From NCBI GenBank assembly GCA_910587725.1, contig CAJUNG010000053.1, positions 1 to 7,964 of the forward strand: DNA of 7,964 bases, read 5' to 3'. The translations under genes and the position numbers were made by a program. Source of the DNA: an uncultured Bacilli bacterium. Its GTDB lineage: Bacteria; Bacillota_I; Bacilli_A; RF39; UBA660. Shown piece by piece: positions 1 through 5,866 of this stretch (the first letter of the stretch is position 1; each line of letters starts with the position of its first letter). Below the pieces are notes generated by a model that saw only the letters and a program-made list of their open reading frames with translations, did not search any database and was not told the DNA's origin.

Positions 1-126
1 TATTTTTTGAATTTTTTTCCTTTTGGCTTATATATTTTCTTAATTTTTATCTAAACAGTTGCATTTACCTTTGCTATTGACCAAATGTTTCAGGAAATTA
101 ATTCTATAATAAATTTATTCCTTATT

Positions 127-576
127 TTACATGAAAAAAACGAAAACTAGAGCCTCTCCATCAAAAAGAGTTTTAGAAAAAAAAGATATAATAAATTCAA
201 AAAAAGGACAAGTCCAAAACCCTATATTAATCCTTGTCCATTCTGATAAATAATCAAACCAATCAAAATCAACGCTCTTTTTCTAATATTATAGTTTAGA
301 TAAATAACCATAACCTAACCTTCATCATTTTGGATAAACTTTACTTCAACATTCATTTAAAACTTTCTACATAACTTCTAAGATGACTCCAAAAAATTTA
401 CCATCACCTAATCAAAAACAAAAATAGTATAATAAATCAATAAATTAAAAATCACAATCTACAACATATTGATTGCCTTGATTTAAAAAAGAAATATTAT
501 TCTCTAAAAAAATGGCAAAAGCAGAAACATTTGTCAAATTATCTAATTCATTCCTTATTGAAAGATGCAGTAATGA
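127..576 (-). pseudogene. possible decayed coding remnant, unidentified
   Basis: One minus-strand frame holds two open stretches: 43 codons at 576-448, ending in DCDF and a TAA, and 51 codons at 282-130, containing VDFDWFDYLSEW. Between them the same frame keeps protein-like pieces such as LGDGKFFGVILEVM but is broken by several TAG, TGA and TAA codons. G exceeds C on this strand, as in the neighbouring minus-strand genes. No start codon with a good ribosome binding site is visible, and I do not recognise a family. Runs of this length can arise by chance in DNA this AT-rich, and a terminator-like hairpin (199-239) lies inside the second stretch. This is a weak call; plain non-coding sequence is the main alternative. 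Confidence 0.2.
199..239 (-). terminator. terminator-like hairpin, minus strand
   Basis: GGACAAG and CTTGTCC (233-239 and 206-212 on the plus strand) form a 7 bp stem with a 20 nt loop. On the minus strand a run of seven T (205-199) follows the stem directly. The loop is long, so it is weaker than the hairpin at 606-647. It may be a backup terminator for the surface-protein operon or the terminator of a lost gene. Confidence 0.45.
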
Positions 577-605
577 CTATCACAAGAAAAGAACAGGATT
601 CTAGG
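240..605. other. AT-rich spacer without an intact gene
   Basis: This stretch lies between the two terminator-like hairpins and is interrupted by stops in all frames I read. It has no tRNA-like fold and no convincing promoter: a TTGACA occurs on the minus strand at 537-532, but no -10 box stands at a proper distance. The only structure seen is the possible decayed frame described under 127-576. Confidence 0.6.
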
Positions 606-647
606 AAAATAAAAAATCCCAATTCAATATGAATTGAATCAGGATTT
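606..647 (-). terminator. Rho-independent terminator of the surface-protein operon
   Basis: Read on the minus strand, AAATCCTGATTCAAT pairs with ATTGAATTGGGATTT. The stem is 15 bp with two G-U pairs and is closed by a TCAT tetraloop. The T-rich tract TTTTTTATTTT overlaps and follows the 3' arm. It starts 64 nt after the stop codon at 712 and is the strongest terminator in the window, so it very probably ends the transcript that starts near 4700. Confidence 0.9.
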
Positions 648-711
648 CAATCAATTATTCATCATCTATCTAGTTTTACTTAACTAATACAATGGATTAC
701 TTTAAAATCTA

Positions 712-3177
712 TTAAATAGATCTACCTCTTGTATTTTCAATAACTGAAGAATCATTCATCGCATTAGCAAGCAACATCTCAGCTAGAGCTTCAATATCTA
801 CTTTTCGAGAAAGTGATTGTATTGCTTCTTCAACAGGAACTTCTTCTGTCTCAGTGTAAGTTGGCTCTTCAGAACTAGGTTGAGTACCACGTTCACTATG
901 CGCACCCATAAAATCACCCATAGCTGCAATATCTGCAGGGATACTACCTTGCATTGCAGAATTTGATGCATTATCTTCATGTGCTCCACCAGGTACCCCA
1001 TAATCACCAGGATTAAACATTTCATCATTTGATGACTCAGATTGAGAACCTTGACTATTTTCAGGAGCTGCAGGTTGTGTTTCTTCAGGAAGTTTAATTG
1101 CTTCGTCATAGTCCACTTCTTCTGTTTCCTCTACTGGTGGTGTTTCTGGCTCTGATGGAACTGTTGGTGTTTCCCCATTGTCACCTGGTTGTTGATTTGG
1201 ATTATCATGGTGATCTCCACCGATTTCTTGAGTTTCTCCTTCAGTTGGCGCTTCAGTTGCTCCACTAGGATCAGTCGTAATCGTTCCTTCTTCTACTCTA
1301 TCGCCTACTACAGAACCTGTAATATTATCTTTTTCATCTACAACTTCTTTTACTGGTTCTTTATTAGCTTCATTCTTAATCTTGTCTTGTTCATCAACTT
1401 TTTGATTATATTCATCGTTGGTAATTACACCGTTATTTTTCGCTTCTTCCTCTGCATCTTTCTCTGCTGCAGCAATTTGGCTAGGGCTAAAAGCAGCATT
1501 TACTTGCTCTTCAGTAAGTTCTACACCAACTTCAGTTGTTCCAGAAAATGAATCCCCTGGTTTACCCCCATATGGAATTTCTTCACTAAAAGGTAAAGAA
1601 TCTAAAATCGCTAAAATTTCTTCAATTGATGCTTCTTCAAGATTTAGTGGATTAGTTAATTCTTCAAGAGTCCATTTTACAGAATCGACTGCAAATTGAT
1701 TACCTAAATTACATAGATATCCATACTCGTAAGTATCAGCAATTTTTTCCTCTTTAACTTGCATTACTAAACGATAATCTCTATAATCATTACCCAAACG
1801 ATCGGCTACATATCCACAAAGAGAGTTTACCCAACCATCGATTTTGTAAAGAGTATCTCTACCCTCAGTTTCAACTTGAATTTCTTGCCCACCATCGATT
1901 ACTGTATAAGATTCTCCAGAAGTAGCATAACTATTTTCTTGTCCTCTTAAATAAAATTTCATATCTTCTGGAATGTTAATTCCATAATTATCAATAGCTG
2001 GTGTTATTTGCGCTAATACAAGGAAATAAGTAGCTGGATCGGTAGTACGGTCAACAAAAACTTCACCTTCTGCTCTCTCAAAGAAATTTGCTCTTAATTT
2101 CGCTTCGATTTTTTCGCGAATTGCTTTCTTTTCCTCAGATTTTTCTGCATTTTTCCAATCTATAATTAAGGATACATATTCACTAACTAATTGATTTGCT
2201 ACTTCATTATCACAAGTAACAGTTAAAACATCATCTTTATCTTTTGCAACAAAAATACTATCAGCAATTTTTCTCATTGCGCTATGTAAATCTAATCGTA
2301 ATTGAGATAAATCATAATCTCCAAGAATTGCATATAAATCTTCGTTAGAATAAGAATGCATATCTACATATAGACGAACAGCATTAGCTTCTTGCATCGT
2401 TAATCCATAACGAAGAACTTCTCCATTAGAAAGCGTAACTTCTTTTAAATTAGGAAGTACATTATTTTGCATTGTCGTTAACAAGAATTCTCTTTGTACG
2501 CTATCTGGATATTCATTTGCATATTCTTCCCAAGTAGATGGAAGACCAGTTTTAATTACTGGCGAAGTTTCCTCAATGACTGGCGAAGTTTCTTCAACCG
2601 CTAAAGTGGTTTCTTCAACTTCTGAGGTAGTTTCCGTTTCTGCAAAATTAACTTTTTCTTCTTTGCTACATGCTACAAAATAAGAAGTACCGATTAATAT
2701 AGCAGCAACACCAGCAACAGCAACACCATGTTTAAGCACTTTTCCCGCGTTAAAGTTTTGGACTGGTTTTCCTTCATATTTTGAAGATTTATTTAATGAA
2801 AGACCGGTTGTTTGTTCTTGCTCTGTTGTTTGCTCTTGCTCTTTTGTTTGTTCTTGCTCTTTTGTTTGTTCTTGCTTTTTCGTTTGTTCTTGTACATGAA
2901 CTCTTGCACTAATATGATTATACCAGTCTTCCACCTTTGCTCTAATATTTCCGTCTTTATCATGTAAATTAGCACATTGATAAACTTGTGGAGGTAAACT
3001 AGCTAATTGTTTTTTATCACTCATCCCGTTTTGTTTAGCAAGAAGACTAGCATAGTAATTAACCTCAGCTAAAGAAGAAACTTCTTTTTTCTCTCCATTA
3101 CCTAATACAACAATAGCTTTTACAGACTTAGTCGCTGCATCAGTCTGTAAAATGTATAAACTTTTAACATTTTCCAT
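712..3177 (-). CDS. membrane-anchored surface protein with acidic Pro/Glu/Thr-rich tail, unrecognised family
   Basis: An 821-residue protein I do not recognise. Residues 1-95 form a small, probably cytoplasmic domain. Five QEQTKE-like hexapeptides follow at 96-125, then a basic stretch and one hydrophobic segment at about 149-169 that ends FVAC at Cys170. Glu/Thr-rich heptads fill 188-208. Residues 214-545 look like a folded, mainly helical domain with three cysteines (322, 454, 489). From about 546 to 790 the chain is very acidic and rich in Pro, Ser and Thr. A short helical tail (about 786-806) and a few further residues end the protein. There is no LPXTG sorting signal and no N-terminal signal peptide, so a single membrane anchor with the C-terminus outside is the likely topology (inferred). 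The start is set by AAAGGGG, 9 nt before the ATG. It lies 17 nt after the preceding gene, with no promoter between, and is the last gene of the operon. Confidence 0.85.
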   Translation of the reverse strand: MENVKSLYILQTDAATKSVKAIVVLGNGEKKEVSSLAEVNYYASLLAKQNGMSDKKQLASLPPQVYQCANLHDKDGNIRAKVEDWYNHISARVHVQEQTKKQEQTKEQEQTKEQEQTTEQEQTTGLSLNKSSKYEGKPVQNFNAGKVLKHGVAVAGVAAILIGTSYFVACSKEEKVNFAETETTSEVEETTLAVEETSPVIEETSPVIKTGLPSTWEEYANEYPDSVQREFLLTTMQNNVLPNLKEVTLSNGEVLRYGLTMQEANAVRLYVDMHSYSNEDLYAILGDYDLSQLRLDLHSAMRKIADSIFVAKDKDDVLTVTCDNEVANQLVSEYVSLIIDWKNAEKSEEKKAIREKIEAKLRANFFERAEGEVFVDRTTDPATYFLVLAQITPAIDNYGINIPEDMKFYLRGQENSYATSGESYTVIDGGQEIQVETEGRDTLYKIDGWVNSLCGYVADRLGNDYRDYRLVMQVKEEKIADTYEYGYLCNLGNQFAVDSVKWTLEELTNPLNLEEASIEEILAILDSLPFSEEIPYGGKPGDSFSGTTEVGVELTEEQVNAAFSPSQIAAAEKDAEEEAKNNGVITNDEYNQKVDEQDKIKNEANKEPVKEVVDEKDNITGSVVGDRVEEGTITTDPSGATEAPTEGETQEIGGDHHDNPNQQPGDNGETPTVPSEPETPPVEETEEVDYDEAIKLPEETQPAAPENSQGSQSESSNDEMFNPGDYGVPGGAHEDNASNSAMQGSIPADIAAMGDFMGAHSERGTQPSSEEPTYTETEEVPVEEAIQSLSRKVDIEALAEMLLANAMNDSSVIENTRGRSI
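2554..2616 (-). repeat. 21-bp tandem repeat, three units, encoding EETSPVI heptads
   Basis: Residues 188-208 of the 821-residue protein read EETTLAV, EETSPVI, EETSPVI. The last two units are nearly identical in DNA as well (21 bp), while the first is diverged. They lie just outside the predicted membrane segment, where they would form an acidic, Thr/Ser-rich stalk. In-frame units suggest growth by slippage or unequal recombination. Confidence 0.8.
2803..2892 (-). repeat. 18-bp tandem repeat, five units, encoding QEQTKE
   Basis: Five in-frame 18-bp units encode QEQTKK, QEQTKE, QEQTKE, QEQTTE and QEQTTG (residues 96-125 of the 821-residue protein). The unit DNA is close to CAAGAACAAACAAAAGAG, with single-base differences between copies. 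The array links the N-terminal domain to the membrane segment on its presumed cytoplasmic side. Because the unit is a multiple of three, copy number can change without breaking the gene. Confidence 0.92.
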
Positions 3178-3186
3178 ATTTTAAAA

Positions 3187-3193
3187 CCCCTTT
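3187..3193 (-). promoter_or_regulatory. ribosome binding site of the 821-residue protein gene
   Basis: AAAGGGG lies in the 17 nt gap after the stop codon of the upstream gene (3195-3197), 9 nt before the ATG at 3177. It fixes that start. The short gap suggests co-transcription and perhaps translational coupling. Confidence 0.7.
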
Positions 3194-3194
3194 C

Positions 3195-4670
3195 TTATTG
3201 CACCTTACGTTTTTCACCAGTGGCAACCCAACCAGCATTTTTTAATAGTGCATCATCTTTGATTTTTGTCCAAGTATATTGAGTTACAATTTTCTTAGGT
3301 GAAATTAAAGTACGAGTTCTATCACGATAGAAACTTTGATATCCATATAGAGGAATAGTTTCTTTAATCGTCTCAGAGCGTTGACGAATTTCATAAGTAT
3401 CTACTGATTTTGTTTCAACTTTACAAGTTGCTGATAAATTATCATAATTCGTAACTTCTTCTATGTCACGAACTTGTTTTTTATAAGTCGTAACTACTTG
3501 ACCTGAACATTCAGTACAATTTGATGGGAAATCGTGTTTAGTTGGTACCCAACGAGTTCTCATCGTATTTTTTGATGGAGTTTGTGTATATTCTCCAGTA
3601 TCTCTCCAATCAGATTTTACTGTATAAACAGTTGTAGCATCAGCAACATAATTAAATCCTGTACATACTCTATACGTTTTTGTTCCTGTTTTTACAAGTT
3701 CATTATAAGTAACTACTGCGGTAACATCTCTAGTTCCAACTTGAACTTTTCTAGAACCTAAATCTTCAATCTGATAAAGTGTGGTATTTGTCCAGTTAAT
3801 TTTATCGTTAGAGGTATATGACCATACTTTCCAAACTGACCAATCTGAATATACAGCCTTTTTTTCTACCGTTCTCTTATATTGGTATTCATAAGTAACT
3901 GCATCCGGTTTATCCGTAGGTTTAGGTGATTCGCTTGGTTTTGGAGAATCACTTGGTTTCGGATTACTACTTGGTATTGGTTTACCACTTGGTTTTGGAT
4001 TTGGTGATTCACTTGGTTTTGGTAAACTTGATGGTCTAGGTACATCTGATGGTTTTGGTTTACCACTTGGTTTAGGATCTGGCGATGGTGATGGTTTTGG
4101 TTCTGGTTTATCTGGTTTTGGTTCGTTTGGTTTAGGCGTACTAGGTTTATCTGGATTTGTTGGTTTCGATGGATTTGATGGTTTTTCATCATCTATCTTC
4201 TCACAAATCGCTCCCTCACAATACGAATAGCATCCTAAATAAACTAAGATATAGTCTTCCTTGTCACTACATTTTAAGTTGACTTTCATAACATAGTTAT
4301 ATTCATCTTCATCAACTTTTTCAATCGTGACATAAGATTCTGTTAAACTACAAGTATTTCCATTCTTATCTACAAATGGTAAAAGTAAATGCATGTCTAA
4401 CATTTCTTGAAGCGTAAGAGTTTTCTTATCTCCAACATTTTGTGGTAATCTCTCTGTTGTATAATAAGTAAGGGCAGCTTCTTTCATCGCTTGAAGATTA
4501 TTATTGAATATCTGCTCTTGTAATGGAGCGATTCCGCTCATATCTGGCCATGGTACAAGCCAAATCAATAGTAACACAAAAATTACTATCAAAATAAGTT
4601 TCATTATGAATTGTTTCAATAATGATAAATCCTTTTTGCCTTTGTTCTCGTTTTCGTATTCATTATACAT
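3195..4670 (-). CDS. membrane-anchored surface protein with pilin-like domain, Pro/Ser/Lys linker and aromatic-rich C-domain
   Basis: A 491-residue protein of unrecognised family. A basic 20-residue N-terminus is followed by one membrane helix (about 21-40). Next comes a helix (about 49-73, with NNLQAMKEAALTYY) and a small domain to about residue 156 with Cys107, 134, 147, 151 and 156. The helix-plus-small-domain layout recalls pilin-like proteins, but no prepilin cleavage motif is present. Residues 163-256 are a Lys-Pro-Ser linker. Residues 257-491 form an aromatic-rich, probably beta-rich domain with WSVWKVW (277-283), Cys336, 385, 388 and 416 including a CTEC pair, and an internal YTVKSDWRDTGEY segment. 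No LPXTG motif is present, so the membrane helix should be the anchor, with the bulk outside. The ATG follows GAGGGGG by 7 nt. It is the first gene after a consensus promoter and is co-transcribed with the next gene. A surface adhesin or envelope-assembly role is a guess. Confidence 0.85.
   Translation of the reverse strand: MYNEYENENKGKKDLSLLKQFIMKLILIVIFVLLLIWLVPWPDMSGIAPLQEQIFNNNLQAMKEAALTYYTTERLPQNVGDKKTLTLQEMLDMHLLLPFVDKNGNTCSLTESYVTIEKVDEDEYNYVMKVNLKCSDKEDYILVYLGCYSYCEGAICEKIDDEKPSNPSKPTNPDKPSTPKPNEPKPDKPEPKPSPSPDPKPSGKPKPSDVPRPSSLPKPSESPNPKPSGKPIPSSNPKPSDSPKPSESPKPTDKPDAVTYEYQYKRTVEKKAVYSDWSVWKVWSYTSNDKINWTNTTLYQIEDLGSRKVQVGTRDVTAVVTYNELVKTGTKTYRVCTGFNYVADATTVYTVKSDWRDTGEYTQTPSKNTMRTRWVPTKHDFPSNCTECSGQVVTTYKKQVRDIEEVTNYDNLSATCKVETKSVDTYEIRQRSETIKETIPLYGYQSFYRDRTRTLISPKKIVTQYTWTKIKDDALLKNAGWVATGEKRKVQ
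3903..4184 (-). repeat. Pro/Ser/Lys low-complexity linker region
   Basis: Residues 163-256 of the 491-residue protein are almost entirely Pro, Ser, Lys, Asn, Asp and Glu, with recurring KPS, PKPSES and PKPSGKP units of irregular length. The DNA repeats imperfectly around CACTTGGTTTTGG (plus strand). The segment carries 17 Lys and 1 Arg against 11 acidic residues, so it is mildly basic. Such linkers typically span cell-wall layers or serve as O-glycosylation targets; neither is shown here. Confidence 0.85.
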
Positions 4671-4677
4671 AACTTTT

Positions 4678-4684
4678 CCCCCTC
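4678..4684 (-). promoter_or_regulatory. ribosome binding site of the 491-residue protein gene
   Basis: GAGGGGG lies 7 nt upstream of the ATG at 4670, within a short leader of roughly 25-30 nt after the -10 box. This is good support for the chosen start. Confidence 0.75.
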
Positions 4685-4704
4685 TTTCTGGATTTATGTG
4701 TCAT

Positions 4705-4733
4705 ATTATACCACAAGGTTTCAAAATTGTCAA
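4705..4733 (-). promoter_or_regulatory. consensus sigma-A promoter of the surface-protein operon
   Basis: Minus strand: TTGACA (4733-4728), a spacer of exactly 17 nt, then TATAAT (4710-4705), with TGG just before the -10 box as an extended TGn element. Every position of both hexamers matches the consensus. The -35 box overlaps the stop codon of the smr-like gene (4732-4730), so the two surface-protein genes have their own strong start inside the tail of the upstream operon. No operator-like inverted repeat is seen, which suggests constitutive high expression. Confidence 0.93.
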
Positions 4734-4978
4734 ACATTTTTTTTTAATTTTACAATCGTCTGTCCAACGTTAAAAAAATCAAGATAAAATTCTTCGACTT
4801 TCGGATGATTTTTTAATACTTCTTGTACTACTTTTTTTAAGATGCCTTCTCCTAATCCATGAATGATGACAACTTCGGAGTATCCCATTTTATAACTTTC
4901 TTGAATAAAGTCTTTCACTAAGATTCTCGCAAAATCTCTCGTCTCTCCATGTAAGTCTAATTGATGATTATCAATCAA
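4730..4978 (-). CDS. stand-alone Smr-domain protein
   Basis: An 82-residue protein that consists of little more than an Smr (small MutS-related) domain, the module also found at the C-terminus of MutS2. The LDLHG motif (residues 7-11) and the HGLGEG motif (40-45) mark the fold and its nucleic-acid-binding face; GQTIVKL closes the domain. Smr domains bind branched DNA or act as endonucleases on DNA or RNA, and the actual substrate here is unknown. The start is a TTG at 4978, overlapping the TGA stop of the kinase gene by 4 nt (TTGA). A GGGGG ribosome binding site lies 7 nt upstream, inside the kinase gene. It is the last gene of the glycosyltransferase-kinase operon. No terminator follows before the next promoter, so read-through into the surface-protein genes is possible. 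Confidence 0.9.
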   Translation of the reverse strand: MIDNHQLDLHGETRDFARILVKDFIQESYKMGYSEVVIIHGLGEGILKKVVQEVLKNHPKVEEFYLDFFNVGQTIVKLKKNV

Positions 4979-5865
4979 AGTAAATCCCCCGCTTTAGCAA
5001 GTACTTCTTCTAACTTCGGTTGACTTTCTTTACTTCCTAATTTAGTAACTGAAAGAGCTCCAGCAATATTTGCATAACGCATTACTTCTTCTAATGGTTT
5101 TTCCTGAAGAAGAAAGTAAGCAAATGCTCCATGATAAATATCCCCTGCCCCTGTAGAATCTACGGGAGTAACTGAAATACTAGGAACGAACAAATCCTCT
5201 TTTTCCTGAGAAAAACTTCCCATCGCTTCTAAGGTGATAACTACCTGGTTAGAAAATGTACTTTTAATTTTTTCATATGCTTCTTTTATATTTTCTAAAG
5301 AATCACAAGGAATACCCGTAAACTCTTCCGCAAAATCTTTACTACAAACAAAGTAATCTACATGTTTTCCAAGCGTTAATACTTCTTCACAAAGTTTTCC
5401 GGCATCAATTACCGATATTGCCTTGGGATACTTTTCTAATAATTTTAAACTGAGTTCTACTTCATTCGAATCCAATACTAACATGTCGTAGGACTCTTCT
5501 GGAAGTTCATCATGATAAATTAAATCTAGATTTTTATCCGTAACAATTGTTCTTGTACCATTTTTTAAATTGGCCAAAATGTAACTTGTCGTCGTCCTTC
5601 CTGGACAAACAGAAAGCTTAGTACGAAGATAAACTTCTTCGGCTTCCCGCTTAATTTTTTCTTGGATTTCATCATCGCCAACTGAACCGATAAAGGTTGT
5701 ATCGATATTCCAAGAAGCCAGAAGGTAAGCTGAGTTAAACGCGCTTCCTCCTGCACATTCCTGTTTTTCTTTGGCTCGCATCTTTTTATTTTCTTCTGGA
5801 AAATCTTCTACCGCTAAAGTAATGTCATAAGCAACTTGCCCAACACAAAGTACTTTTTTACTCAT
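4975..5865 (-). CDS. PfkB-family (ribokinase-like) carbohydrate kinase
   Basis: A 296-residue kinase, the usual length for the PfkB/ribokinase family, which phosphorylates a sugar or nucleoside hydroxyl with ATP in the cytoplasm. The N-terminal signature is CAGGSAFNSA (37-46), with the family GG and Asn44 that contact the sugar. The C-terminal signature is DSTGAGD (236-242), forming the anion hole with Asp242 as the catalytic base. The substrate cannot be told from sequence; a fructose- or ribose-type sugar is a reasonable default. It starts 1 nt after the stop of the glycosyltransferase gene (TAAAATG) and overlaps the smr-like gene by 4 nt, so the three are translated from one message. A role in supplying or recycling a sugar for the neighbouring transferase is inference only. 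Confidence 0.93.
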   Translation of the reverse strand: MSKKVLCVGQVAYDITLAVEDFPEENKKMRAKEKQECAGGSAFNSAYLLASWNIDTTFIGSVGDDEIQEKIKREAEEVYLRTKLSVCPGRTTTSYILANLKNGTRTIVTDKNLDLIYHDELPEESYDMLVLDSNEVELSLKLLEKYPKAISVIDAGKLCEEVLTLGKHVDYFVCSKDFAEEFTGIPCDSLENIKEAYEKIKSTFSNQVVITLEAMGSFSQEKEDLFVPSISVTPVDSTGAGDIYHGAFAYFLLQEKPLEEVMRYANIAGALSVTKLGSKESQPKLEEVLAKAGDLL

Positions 5866-5866
5866 T

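Noticed and set aside
169..177. GTTTTAGA-like sequence resembling the start of a type II CRISPR repeat
   Set aside because: It is a single short occurrence with no repeated units, spacers or cas genes nearby.
131..253. Plus-strand 40-codon frame starting MKKTKTRASPSK
   Set aside because: It has no ribosome binding site, the nearest TTGACC and TATAAT are 22 nt apart, it overlaps a minus-strand terminator-like hairpin, and it resembles no family I know.
532..537. TTGACA on the minus strand as a promoter for a small RNA between the two hairpins
   Set aside because: No -10-like hexamer lies 15-19 nt downstream, and the region shows no conserved fold I can support.
1189..1699. Plus-strand open frames over the acidic tail of the 821-residue protein
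   Set aside because: They are antisense shadows of a clear minus-strand gene, with no ribosome binding sites and compositions that mirror the real coding strand.
3866..4192. Minus-strand frame rich in Asn, Gln and His over the Pro/Ser/Lys linker
   Set aside because: It is an out-of-frame reading of the repetitive linker; the in-frame product has promoter, ribosome binding site and sensible domains.
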